Assembly (NCBI RefSeq): GCF_014495845.1
Contig: NZ_CP061080.1
Span: forward strand, 1,043,001 to 1,107,000
Length of the DNA stretch: 64,000 bases
Reading direction: 5' to 3'
From: Aquibium microcysteis
GTDB taxonomy: Bacteria; Pseudomonadota; Alphaproteobacteria; Rhizobiales; Rhizobiaceae
A program made the translations under genes and the position numbers. The notes under the pieces are model-generated. The model saw only the letters and a program-made list of their open reading frames with translations. It did not search any database and had not been told where the DNA came from. Below, one piece after another: positions 36,003 to 44,773 of this stretch (positions are counted from its first letter, which is position 1; each line of letters starts with the position of its first letter).

Positions 36003-39000
36003 TCACTGGATCTGCGGGATGATCGGCAGAACCGGCTGGATTTGGATCGACCCCGCCTTCTGGTGCGACTCCTCCTTGCCGTGCCGGCTGCGCGACCCTT
36101 CCTTCTGGTGCGACTGTTCCTTCGTATGCACGCTGCCCGATCCCTCCTTCTGGTGGGATTCACGCTTGCTGTGACCGTCCGAACCCTGCTTCTGGTGGGA
36201 CTCCCGCTTGGAGTGGTCGTTGCCCGAGCCGTCCTTCTGGTGGGACTGGCGCTTGTCGTGAATCACCGAACCCTGCTTCAGGTGGGACTGCACCTTGTTG
36301 TGCGGCGAACCGGTCTTCAGATGCGACTCGCTCTTGGTATGGACGTCCGAGCCCTGCTTGCGGTGGGACTCGTTCTTGGTGTGGATGTCCGAGCCCTGCT
36401 TGCGATGGGACTCGTTCTTGGTGTGGACGTCGGAGCCCTGTTTGCGGTGGGACTCGTTCTTGGTGTGGATGTCCGAGCCCTGCTTCAGGTGGGACTGGAG
36501 CTTGTTGTGCGGCGAACCGTCCTTCAGGTGCGAGACGGTCTTCTCGTGGATGAACGAGCCGGCCTTCTTGTGCGACTGGACCTTGTTGTGCGGCGAACCG
36601 TCCTTCAGGTGCGAGACGGTCTTCTCGTGGATGAACGAGCCGGCCTTCTTGTGCGACTGGACCTTGTTGTGCGGCGAGCCGTCCTTCAGGTGCGAGACGG
36701 TCTTCTCGTGGATGAACGAGCCGGCCTTCTTGTGCGACTGGACCTTGTTGTGCGGCGAGCCGTCCTTCAGATGCGAGACGTTCTTTTCGTGGATGGTCGA
36801 GCCGAACTTCTGGTGCGACTGGATCTTGTTGTGCGGCGAATCGTACTTCTGATGCGACTGGACCTTGTTGTGCGGTGATCCGACCTTCAGGTGCGACTGG
36901 ACCTTGTTGTGCGGCGAGCCGACCTTGAGGTGGGACTGCACCTTGTCGTGCGGCGAACCGACCTTGAGGTGCGACTGGACCTTGTTGTGGGGAGAGCCGA
37001 TCTTGAGATGCGACTGCACCTTGTTGTGCGGCGAGCCGATCTTGAGATGCGAGTTCCACTTGGAGTGCACCGGCTGCGGGCGGTCGGTCGTCACGTCGTG
37101 GCAGTCCTCGTCGTTGGAGGCGTCGAGATCGCCCGCGATGCCGACGAGGCCCGGGTAGAGCAGCGCAATCGTGCTTTCGTCGATCTCGCCGGTGGCCGGC
37201 AGACCGTTGTCGGCCTGGAACCGCGCCAGCGCATCGCGGGAGCGCGGTCCGAACACGCCGTCGACCGTACCGAGATCATAGCCGAGCAACGTCAGAGCCG
37301 ACTGGATCGCCAGCATGTCGATCGCACCGGTCTCGTCGTAGAGCCACTGGACGGCGATGCAGTTGCTCATCACGTCCGATGGATAGCGCGACGGGATGTC
37401 GATGCTGAGCGTGAAGGAAGACGTCTGGCCGACCCCGAGCGACAGCGCCGGGTTGAGGCACTGGATGCCGGTCCCGAGATCGTAGCAGGACCAGTCGCCG
37501 CCGCTGACGCCCGACAGCGGCGCCTGGTTCGGCTGCATGAAGTCCCAGAGATAGACCGGACCGGAGAAGGCGCCCGGACCGCGGTTGGTGAGCGTGATGG
37601 TGAAGTCGCAACGCGTGCCGCCGAGGCACTGCAGCGGCCCCGACTTGTCGATGTCGAGGTCATAGCCCTGCGGCTGCGGCAGGCCCGGGGGCGGCGTGGT
37701 CCCGCCGCCGCCGCGCACCACCTCGACGTCGCCGATCTTCGTCGAGTCGTGCTTGAGGGCCTGGAGCCGGACCGGGGCGCCGGCCGCCGTCACGTTGGTA
37801 TCGAGATCGACGAGATAGGAGGCGAGCGGACCGTTGGCGGGGTAGGGGTCCCCATTGGCCGGATAAGGACCCGTCGCGCCGGCGGGCAGGATTTCGCTGG
37901 TCTCGGCGATACGCGTGCCCTGCAGGCCGTGCACCTCGTCCTTGTTCGTGCGCTGGCCCGTCGACGGGTCGACGCAGGCGCCCGTGGGCGAGCAGAGGAA
38001 GTCGCCGCTCATCCAGGCGGTGTCGTAGGGACGGTTCGGGTCGATCGCGCCCGCGGCATCGTAGCCGTGGCCGAAGTCGACGCCGCCCGCCGCCCCCGCC
38101 CGCAGCCACGGCGCGCCGACGCTGCGGCGGTCGTCGAAGCCGACGTCGTAGCGGCCCTGCGGCGCCCATGTGCCGTTCTGGGCATGCACGTAACGCAGCA
38201 CGCGCGCTGCGTTCGGCGCGGCGAAGGGCTGCGGCTTGTCGAGACCGAGATTGCGCAGGCCGCCGCGCTCGGCCACCAGCATCTCGCCCTGCGGCGAGAT
38301 CGCGATGTCGGGCACGACGCGCGGTCCTTCGGAGGCGGTGCCGAAATCAGGCAGGATGAACTCGCGCCGGACGTCGGCGGCGTCGAAGCCGCCATTGGCG
38401 TCGAGGCCGACGGACCAGACGGCGTTCTTCGCGTCCTCGCCGGCCGCCGCCCAGTCGGCTGCGCCGAGCCCGTCGCCGCCGGAGACGGCATAGAACAGAC
38501 GGGTCTCGCCATTGACCGGATCGGTGTGCACGGCCAGGCCCCAGACGCGGCGGCGGAAGTCGGCGACGTTCCAGCACGAAGGCGTCAGCGAGAAGTCGGC
38601 GGGCGCGCCCGCGCCGTCGGCGCAATCGAACAGCGCGGCCGTGCTGGCGGGATCGAAGGCGATTGCGGCGAGTGTCTTGTTGGTGCCGCTCGCCACGTCG
38701 AGGAACGAGGTCCGGCCCTGCGTGCCGTGGTCGAAGCGATCGATGTGGGTGCCGTCGAGTGCCACCCGGTGGATCATGCCCGTCTCGAGATCCGAAACGA
38801 AGAGCTGCCCGACGGCGCGGTCGAAAGCGACGTTGCCGAGCGCCGCACCGCTGTTCTCGCGGCCGTCGAGATCGATGATGGTGAAGAGCTGCGGCGCGTA
38901 GCCATTGTCGGGGCTGAGCACGTAGATCGCGCCGGACCCGCCTTCGCCGAACTGACCCGGCAGCCAGTCGCTGCCGTCCTCGAAGCGGTGGAGGCCGAAG

Positions 39001-39383
39001 GCCGAGGTTGCTGCGAGGTAGATCGAGGGTTCCGCGTCGTCCGAGATGGCGATGCCGAACACCTGGCCGATTTCGGCCGCGGTAACCGCGAGATGCTGGG
39101 GCTCGTTCGCCCAGTGGCGGCCGTCGGCCGTGAAGCCGGGGCTGCGGATGTCGATGGCGCTGGCCACCACGCCGTCCTCGTCGATGAGCGTCAGCCGGGA
39201 GCCGTCGCCGAGCGTGATCTCGGTGGTTCCGGAGAAGCGGGTGGCGAAGGCTTCGCCGGCCGCCGGTGCCTCCTGGGCGAAGGCGGGCGCCACGAGCGCC
39301 GAGGATGCGAGAAGCAGCGCCGAGATCAGTGCCGTCCGCCTGCGGTCACGCCGGGACGGGGCGTTCGAAACGGTGGTAGCCAT
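36003..39383 (-). CDS. Large exported protein: propeller-like domain, peptidoglycan-binding domain, SHxKxGS repeats
   Basis: A 1126-aa protein whose role is unknown. Signal peptide at residues 1-36 (cleavage after APAFA). Residues about 40-560 look like a beta-propeller with repeated strand motifs (GNVAFDRAVGQLFVSDLETG, PDIAISPQGEMLVAERGG). Residues about 571-671 resemble a DUF11-like immunoglobulin domain (FTITLTNRGPGAFSG). A peptidoglycan-binding-1 domain follows at about 688-747 (LGYDLGTVDGVFGPRSRDAL). Residues 778-1112 are 25 tandem 13-15-residue units with consensus SH-x-K-x-GS-x(1-3)-H-x-K. The end is IQIQPVLPIIPQIQ. GAGGAGG precedes ATG 39383. It is probably cell-wall or outer-surface associated. 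Confidence 0.8.
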   Translation of the reverse strand: MATTVSNAPSRRDRRRTALISALLLASSALVAPAFAQEAPAAGEAFATRFSGTTEITLGDGSRLTLIDEDGVVASAIDIRSPGFTADGRHWANEPQHLAVTAAEIGQVFGIAISDDAEPSIYLAATSAFGLHRFEDGSDWLPGQFGEGGSGAIYVLSPDNGYAPQLFTIIDLDGRENSGAALGNVAFDRAVGQLFVSDLETGMIHRVALDGTHIDRFDHGTQGRTSFLDVASGTNKTLAAIAFDPASTAALFDCADGAGAPADFSLTPSCWNVADFRRRVWGLAVHTDPVNGETRLFYAVSGGDGLGAADWAAAGEDAKNAVWSVGLDANGGFDAADVRREFILPDFGTASEGPRVVPDIAISPQGEMLVAERGGLRNLGLDKPQPFAAPNAARVLRYVHAQNGTWAPQGRYDVGFDDRRSVGAPWLRAGAAGGVDFGHGYDAAGAIDPNRPYDTAWMSGDFLCSPTGACVDPSTGQRTNKDEVHGLQGTRIAETSEILPAGATGPYPANGDPYPANGPLASYLVDLDTNVTAAGAPVRLQALKHDSTKIGDVEVVRGGGGTTPPPGLPQPQGYDLDIDKSGPLQCLGGTRCDFTITLTNRGPGAFSGPVYLWDFMQPNQAPLSGVSGGDWSCYDLGTGIQCLNPALSLGVGQTSSFTLSIDIPSRYPSDVMSNCIAVQWLYDETGAIDMLAIQSALTLLGYDLGTVDGVFGPRSRDALARFQADNGLPATGEIDESTIALLYPGLVGIAGDLDASNDEDCHDVTTDRPQPVHSKWNSHLKIGSPHNKVQSHLKIGSPHNKVQSHLKVGSPHDKVQSHLKVGSPHNKVQSHLKVGSPHNKVQSHQKYDSPHNKIQSHQKFGSTIHEKNVSHLKDGSPHNKVQSHKKAGSFIHEKTVSHLKDGSPHNKVQSHKKAGSFIHEKTVSHLKDGSPHNKVQSHKKAGSFIHEKTVSHLKDGSPHNKLQSHLKQGSDIHTKNESHRKQGSDVHTKNESHRKQGSDIHTKNESHRKQGSDVHTKSESHLKTGSPHNKVQSHLKQGSVIHDKRQSHQKDGSGNDHSKRESHQKQGSDGHSKRESHQKEGSGSVHTKEQSHQKEGSRSRHGKEESHQKAGSIQIQPVLPIIPQIQ
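36048..37052 (-). repeat. 25 tandem SHxKxGS coding repeats
   Basis: About 1 kb of tandem 39-45-bp units within the exported protein: eleven of 13, ten of 14 and three of 15 residues, plus a final partial unit. Subtypes are SHLKxGSPHNKVQ, SHKKAGSFIHEKTV, SHRKQGSDxHTKNE and SHQKxGSxxHxKxE. A 27-residue (81-bp) double unit is repeated almost identically three times at about 36530-36780, a sign of recent duplication. Confidence 0.95.
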
Positions 39384-39624
39384 GCCTGTTTCCTCCTCTG
39401 GGCGCCGCGGAGCGGGCGCCACCTTGGATGGCGGCGATTGGTGTCACGCGCCGTCAACCGGTTCCATGAAGCTTTTCACATCTCCGTGAAGCGCGACACT
39501 ATCCGGGGATTGTTTCGGCAGCGCGGAAGATGTTTGCAGGCTCACAATCGGCCGCGCCACCTGAACGGTGGCTGAACGATGGATTTCCGGTGGCTGGGGA
39601 ATGGCGAACGCGCGGCGGGGCACC

Positions 39625-40908
39625 TCACCCCGCTGGTCGGTGGCGCCTGTCGACGTCGGAGGGGCGACCGGCCAGCGCCAGCCGCGTCTTCTGCCGGGTG
39701 CGCTCGGCCACGACCTTGCCGCGCGCCACGACGCACAGCCTTTCGGCGCGCAGCCGAACGGCCTCGGTCGGGTTGCCGGCGTCGAGCACCATGAGGCTCG
39801 CCCGCTTGCCGACGGCCAGACCGTAGTGGTCGAGACCCATGATGGCGGCGCTGTCGACCGTCACCATGTCGAAGCATTTGCGCATCTCCGCCGGATGCGA
39901 CATCTGCGCCACATGCAGGCCCATGAAGGCGACGTCCAGCATGTCGGCGGTGCCGAGCGAATACCAGGGGTCGAGCACGCAGTCCTGGCCGAAGCCGACG
40001 CGAATGCCCAACGCCAGCATCTCCTTCACCCGGGTCATGCCGCGGCGCTTGGGGAACGTGTCGTGGCGGCCCTGCAGCATGATGTTGATCAGCGGATTGG
40101 GGATCGCCGACACCTCGGCCTCCGCGATCAGCGGCAGCAGCTTGGAGACGTAGTAGTTGTCCATCGAGTGCATGGAGGTGAGGTGCGAGCCGGCGACGCG
40201 GCCCTGCAGGCCGAGCCGCTGCGTCTCGTAGGCAAGCTGCTCGATGTGGCGCGACTGCGGGTCGTCGGTCTCGTCGCAATGCATGTCGACCATCAGTCCG
40301 CGCTCGGCGGCGATCTCGCAAAGGTCGGTGACGGAGCGGCGGCCGTCGGCCATGGTGCGTTCGAAATGCGGGATGCCGCCGACCACGTCGACGCCCATGT
40401 CGAGTGCGCGGACGGTGTTGCGGCGCGCCGAGGGCGAGCGGTAGAGCCCGTCCTGCGGGAACGCGACGAGCTGGAGATCGATATAGGGCGCGATCTCGCG
40501 CTTGACCTCGAGCAGCGCCTCGACCGCCAGCAGCCGGTCGTCGCAGACGTCGACATGGGTGCGGATGGCGAGCAGGCCCATCGAGACCGCCCAGTCGCAA
40601 TAGGCCAGCGCGCGGCTCTTCACCGCCTCGTGCGTCAGCAGCGGCTTCAGCTCGCCCCACAGCGCGATGCCTTCCAGCAGCGTGCCGGACGCGTTGATGC
40701 GCGGGATGCCGTAGGACAGCGTCGCGTCCATGTGGAAATGCGGGTCGACGAAGGGCGGCGCGACGAGATTCCCGGTCGCGTCGATCACACGTCCTGCGTC
40801 CGAACCGAGCGACGGCGCGATGGCGGCGATGGTCTCGCCGGTGATGCCGATGTCGGCCACGGAACCGTCGGGCAGGGTGCCGCCCTTGATGAGGAGGTCG
40901 AAGGTCAT
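39625..40908 (-). CDS. codA: Cytosine deaminase / CodA-like amidohydrolase
   Basis: A 427-aa metal-dependent amidohydrolase that deaminates cytosine or a related base (isoguanine, creatinine-type substrates are possible). The metal site is HFHMDATL, then HCDETDDPQSR, AGSHLTSMHSMDN, and the catalytic aspartate in GQDCVLDPWYSLGTADML. This last segment is very close to the DPWYPLGTANML region of E. coli CodA. ATG 40908 is preferred over TTG 40914. It follows the BMP-type ABC transporter genes on the same strand, 163 bp away across a palindromic repeat, so it probably processes the imported nucleobase. Confidence 0.85.
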   Translation of the reverse strand: MTFDLLIKGGTLPDGSVADIGITGETIAAIAPSLGSDAGRVIDATGNLVAPPFVDPHFHMDATLSYGIPRINASGTLLEGIALWGELKPLLTHEAVKSRALAYCDWAVSMGLLAIRTHVDVCDDRLLAVEALLEVKREIAPYIDLQLVAFPQDGLYRSPSARRNTVRALDMGVDVVGGIPHFERTMADGRRSVTDLCEIAAERGLMVDMHCDETDDPQSRHIEQLAYETQRLGLQGRVAGSHLTSMHSMDNYYVSKLLPLIAEAEVSAIPNPLINIMLQGRHDTFPKRRGMTRVKEMLALGIRVGFGQDCVLDPWYSLGTADMLDVAFMGLHVAQMSHPAEMRKCFDMVTVDSAAIMGLDHYGLAVGKRASLMVLDAGNPTEAVRLRAERLCVVARGKVVAERTRQKTRLALAGRPSDVDRRHRPAG

Positions 40909-40928
40909 GGGCAAGATCTCCGTATGCG

Positions 40929-41035
40929 CGCCGTCATCCTCGGGCTTGTCCCGAGGATCTGCCGATCGTTGCTGGTTGGCGCTCCGAACCTGCCGGGACC
41001 AGCAGATCCTCGGGACAAGCCCGAGGATGACGGCG
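40929..41035. repeat. Perfect 34-bp inverted repeat, MITE-like
   Basis: Arms 40929-40962 and 41002-41035 are exact reverse complements over 34 bp, separated by 39 bp. Each arm also contains an inner palindrome, ATCCTCGGGCTTGTCCCGAGGAT. The outer GTCATCCTCGGGCTTGTCC is shared with the ends of the IS4 element at 4108-5489. It lies between codA and the permease genes. Confidence 0.92.
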
Positions 41036-41071
41036 GCGTGAGGCAGTACGCCGGACGAGACGTGTGCGACA

Positions 41072-42016
41072 TTACCGCTCGCCCTTCTGGTACGGCACCA
41101 TCAGCGCCCTGGGATAGGTCGCGCGGCGGGCGACGAGGACCAGGGCCAGGATCGACAGCACGTAGGGCAGCATCAGGAACAGCTGGTAGGGCACGACGCC
41201 GCCCGTCACCTGCTGCAGGCGGATCTGGTAGGCGTCGAAGGCGGCGAACAGGATCGCGCCGATCAGCGCCTTGCCCGGCCGCCACGATCCGAAGACGACG
41301 AGCGCGATGCAGATCCAGCCGCGGCCGTTGATCATCTCGAAGAAGAAGGAGTTGAAGGCCGACATGGTGAGGAAGGCGCCGCCGATCGCCATCAGCGCGC
41401 TGCCGGCCATGACCGCGCCGATCCTGATGGCGGTGACCGAGAGCCCCTGCGCCTCGACCGCCGCCGGGTTCTCGCCCGCCGCGCGCACGGCCAGACCGAG
41501 CGGAGTCCTGTAGAGCCCCCAGCCGACCACGGCCACGGTGACGAAGGCGAGGTAGGTCAGCGGCGTCTGCGAGAACAGCGCCTCGCCGACGACCGGGATG
41601 TCGGACAGGACGGGGATCGGCAGCGGCTGGAACGGCTCGATCTTCGGCGGCGAGGTGACCTGCGGCAACGCCAGCCGGTAGGTGAAGTAGGTGATGGAGG
41701 TGGCGAGCAGCGTCACGCCGATGCCCACGACGTGCTGCGACAGGCCGAGCGGCACGGTGAGCGTCGCGTGCAGCAGGCCGAAGGCCGCGCCCGTCGCGGC
41801 TGCCACGACAACGCCCGTCCACAGGTCGCCGCCCGAATAGACCGTGAACCAGCCGGCGAAGGCGCCCGCCGCCATGATGCCCTCGATGCCGAGGTTCAGC
41901 ACGCCCGCCCGCTCGCAGATCAGCTCGCCCATGGTGGCGAAGATCAGCGGCGAGGCGATGCGGATCGCGGCGACCCAGAACGAGGCGGTGAAGAGGATCT
42001 CGAAGGCTTCGATCAT
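41072..42016 (-). CDS. BMP-type ABC transporter permease (NupQ/YufQ-like)
   Basis: Inner-membrane permease of 314 aa with about eight to nine hydrophobic segments. GVLNLGIEGIMAAGAFAG, AAGENPAAVEAQGLSV and GALMAIGGAFL-like stretches (GSALMAIGGAFLTM) mark the branched permease type used by nucleoside importers. Its ATG overlaps the stop of the partner permease by one base. With 42016-43065, the ATPase and the lipoprotein-like receptor it forms a complete nucleoside/nucleobase ABC importer. Confidence 0.92.
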   Translation of the reverse strand: MIEAFEILFTASFWVAAIRIASPLIFATMGELICERAGVLNLGIEGIMAAGAFAGWFTVYSGGDLWTGVVVAAATGAAFGLLHATLTVPLGLSQHVVGIGVTLLATSITYFTYRLALPQVTSPPKIEPFQPLPIPVLSDIPVVGEALFSQTPLTYLAFVTVAVVGWGLYRTPLGLAVRAAGENPAAVEAQGLSVTAIRIGAVMAGSALMAIGGAFLTMSAFNSFFFEMINGRGWICIALVVFGSWRPGKALIGAILFAAFDAYQIRLQQVTGGVVPYQLFLMLPYVLSILALVLVARRATYPRALMVPYQKGER

Positions 42017-43065
42017 CACCGCCACCGCACCCTGAACCGCGTCAGCATGATCGCCGTGACCATGGTCAGCAACGCGGTCGCGACCATGACGTTGGCGATG
42101 TAGGAAGGCACGCCCGCCGTGCGGCTCATGGCGTCGGCACCGACGAAGATGCCGGCGACGAAGATCGCGGCGGCCACGACCCCGAGCGGGTTCAGCATGG
42201 CGAGCATCGCCACGACGATGCCCGAGTAGCCGAAGCCCGGCGACAGGTCGAGCGTCAGATTGCCCTTGAGCCCGGCCACCTCGGAGAAGCCGGCCAGCGC
42301 GGCGAGGCCGCCGGAGAGGACGGCCGTCTTGATCAGCACGCCGTTGACCGGAATGCCGGCGAAGCGCGCGGCGGCCGGGTTGTGGCCGACGGCGCGCATC
42401 TCGTAGCCGAGCGCCGTCTTCTTCATGACGATCCAGACGACGATCGCCGAGACGATGGCGAGCGCGAAGCCGTAGTGCAGGCGCTTGCCGGTAATGATGC
42501 GCGGCAGCCGCGCCTCGGCGATGAGCTTCTGCGACTGCGGCCAGCCGAGCCCCATCGGGTCTTTCAGCACGCCTTCGAGCAGCATCGAGACGAAGAGCAG
42601 CATGATGAAGTTCAGGAGCAGCGTCGTCACCACCTCGTCGACGCCGAAACGCGTCTTCAGGATCGCCGGACCGAGCAGGAGGAGCGCGCCGGCGCTCACC
42701 GCGGCGATCGCCAGCAGCGGCAGCAGGACGGGCGCGGGCAGCGGCAGCGCACCGGTGCCGAGCACGACCGTCGCGACCGCACCGGCATAGAGCTGCGCCT
42801 CCGCGCCGATGTTCCAGAGCTTGGCGCGGAAGGCGACCGCAATGGCGAGCCCGGTGAATATCAGCGGCGTGGCGCGGGTCAGCGTCTCCAGCAGGGCGAA
42901 CTGCGTGCCGGCCGCGCCCTTCAGCACCAGCCCGAAGACCGACAGCGGCGAGGCGCCTGCCGCCAGCACGAGCAGCGAGGCGACGAGGACGGTGACGAGA
43001 ACGGCGCCGACCGGCAGCGCGAGCAGTGTCGTCAGGCCGGGCGCGGGGCGGGGTTCGAGCCGCAT
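42016..43065 (-). CDS. BMP-type ABC transporter permease (NupP/YufP-like)
   Basis: Second membrane subunit, 349 aa. LIFTGLAIAVAFRAKLWNIG and AEAQLYAGAVATVVLG are the standard N-terminal signature, with RAVGHNPAAARFAGIPV and GFGYSGIVVAMLAMLNPLGV in loops. Start ATG 43065 overlaps the ATPase stop by one base; its own stop overlaps the next ATG. This tight coupling points to one operon in the order receptor-ATPase-permease-permease-deaminase. Confidence 0.92.
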   Translation of the reverse strand: MRLEPRPAPGLTTLLALPVGAVLVTVLVASLLVLAAGASPLSVFGLVLKGAAGTQFALLETLTRATPLIFTGLAIAVAFRAKLWNIGAEAQLYAGAVATVVLGTGALPLPAPVLLPLLAIAAVSAGALLLLGPAILKTRFGVDEVVTTLLLNFIMLLFVSMLLEGVLKDPMGLGWPQSQKLIAEARLPRIITGKRLHYGFALAIVSAIVVWIVMKKTALGYEMRAVGHNPAAARFAGIPVNGVLIKTAVLSGGLAALAGFSEVAGLKGNLTLDLSPGFGYSGIVVAMLAMLNPLGVVAAAIFVAGIFVGADAMSRTAGVPSYIANVMVATALLTMVTAIMLTRFRVRWR

Positions 43066-44582
43066 CAGGCCGCCTCCAGTCCGTGCCCGGCCATGAGTTC
43101 GGCCAGATCGCGCACCGAGCGCTCGCCGCGCGCCGAGGGCGTCGACAGCCGGCCCCTGGACATGACCAGGATGCGGTCGGATAGCGCCATGATCTCTTCC
43201 AGGTCCTCCGAGATGAGCAGGATGGCGGCACCGCGCTGGCGCGCGGCGAGCAGGCGTCCGTGGACATAGGCGATGGCGCCGACGTCGAGCCCGCGCGTCG
43301 GCTGGTTGGCGAGGATCACGGCCGGGTCCGGATCGAGCGCACGGCCGAGGATCAGCTTCTGCATGTTGCCGCCGGACAAGAGCCGGATGCGGGCCTCGGG
43401 GGAGGGGCACTTCACGTCGTAGTCGCGGATGAGGTCTTCCGCGAACGCCCGGGCTGCCTTCCAGTCGATGAGTCCGCGTTTCGAGAAGCGCGCGGCGCGG
43501 TATTGTTCCGCGATCACGTTCTCCGTCACGCTCATGTCGCCGATCGTGCCGACGGCATGCCGGTCTTCGGGGATGCGGGCGACGCCTGCCGATAGGGCCG
43601 CGCGCGGCGACCAGTCGGCGACGACGGCGTCGGCAATCTCGATGCGACCGGACGCGGGCTTCTCCAGTCCTGCGACCAGGTCTGCCAGCGCCGCCTGGCC
43701 GTTGCCGGAAACCCCCGCAAGGCCGGTGATTTCCCCGCCGATCAGGGCCAGGGACACGTCGTCGAGCCGCTGCCGGGTGCCGCGCCCGCCGGTCGAGACG
43801 CCGCAGAGCTTCAGGAGGACCGGGCCGCGCGCGACCTCGGGCACGGCGGGCGGCCTGACGTCCTGTCCGACCATCAGCGCGGCGAGCTCCTGCCGCGTGG
43901 CGCCTGCCGTGCGGCGTTCGCCGGAGAGCTTTCCGGCCCGCAGCACCAGCACGCGGTCGGAGATGGCCAGCACCTCGTTGAGCTTGTGCGAGATGAAGAT
44001 GATCGACAGCCCTTTTGCCACGAGCTTGCGCAGGGTCGCAAACAGCGCCTCCGTCTCGATCGGCGTCAGCACCGCCGTCGGCTCGTCGAGGATCAGGATG
44101 CGCGCGTCCCGGTAGAGCGCCTTCAGGATCTCGACGCGCTGCCGCTCGCCGACCGTCAGCGCGGCGACGGTGGCAGCCGGGTCGACCTCCAGCCCGAAAT
44201 CTGCGGCGAGCGCGCGGATGCGGGCGGCGGCCCTGCGACGGTCGAAGGACAGGCGCCAGGCGCTCTGCGTCCCGAGCGCGATGTTTTCCAGCACCGTCAT
44301 GTTGTCGGCCAGCGCGAAGTGCTGGTGCACCATGCCGACGCCCGCCCCGAGCGCCGCGCGCGGGTCGCCGGGCGGCAGTTCGCGCCCGAACACCTCCACC
44401 GTGCCCTCGTCGGCGACGTAGTGGCCGAACAGGATGTTCATCAGCGTCGTCTTGCCGGCGCCGTTCTCGCCCAGAAGCGCGACGACCTCGCCTGCCGCCA
44501 GTTCGAACGAGATCGCATCGTTCGCCGTCAGCGGGCCGAAGCGCTTCGTGATGGAGGAGAGGCGCAGGACGGGAGAGGTCAT
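43065..44582 (-). CDS. BMP-type ABC transporter ATP-binding protein (NupO/YufO-like)
   Basis: A 505-aa ATPase with two nucleotide-binding domains in tandem, as in sugar and nucleoside importers. The first has Walker A GENGAGKTT, ABC signature LTVGERQRVEI and Walker B ILILDEPTAVL. The second is degenerate: Walker A is GVSGNGQAA, the signature is LLSGGNMQKLI, and Walker B ends in ILANQPTRGLD, lacking the usual Asp-Glu. Such asymmetry is normal for the family. A palindromic element separates it from the receptor gene. Confidence 0.93.
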   Translation of the reverse strand: MTSPVLRLSSITKRFGPLTANDAISFELAAGEVVALLGENGAGKTTLMNILFGHYVADEGTVEVFGRELPPGDPRAALGAGVGMVHQHFALADNMTVLENIALGTQSAWRLSFDRRRAAARIRALAADFGLEVDPAATVAALTVGERQRVEILKALYRDARILILDEPTAVLTPIETEALFATLRKLVAKGLSIIFISHKLNEVLAISDRVLVLRAGKLSGERRTAGATRQELAALMVGQDVRPPAVPEVARGPVLLKLCGVSTGGRGTRQRLDDVSLALIGGEITGLAGVSGNGQAALADLVAGLEKPASGRIEIADAVVADWSPRAALSAGVARIPEDRHAVGTIGDMSVTENVIAEQYRAARFSKRGLIDWKAARAFAEDLIRDYDVKCPSPEARIRLLSGGNMQKLILGRALDPDPAVILANQPTRGLDVGAIAYVHGRLLAARQRGAAILLISEDLEEIMALSDRILVMSRGRLSTPSARGERSVRDLAELMAGHGLEAA

Positions 44583-44612
44583 CGGGAGCGCTTGGTGTGA
44601 GGAGCAGGAAGG

Positions 44613-44757
44613 ACCCCCCTCACCGTCTCGGGCTTCGCCCGAGCCACCTCTCCCCCACTTCGTGAGGGGAGAGGAAACGCCAATCGCCGAAGCCGCGTTT
44701 CCTCTCCCCCGGGCAGGGGGAGAGGTGGCACGCGAAGCGTGACGGTGAGGGGGTGCT
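44613..44757. repeat. Palindromic intergenic element, same class as 21752-21924
   Basis: Outer arms CCCCCTCACCGTC (44615-44627) and its reverse complement (44741-44753). Inner arms carry CCTCTCCCCC and GGGGGAGAGG. It shares GCCACCTCTCCCCC and the CCCGGGCAGGGGGAGAGGTGGC end with the copy between ligK and galD. It lies between the receptor and ATPase genes and would form a hairpin in the transcript, possibly lowering downstream expression. Confidence 0.85.
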
Positions 44758-44773
44758 TTGGCCAGGCCGTTCG

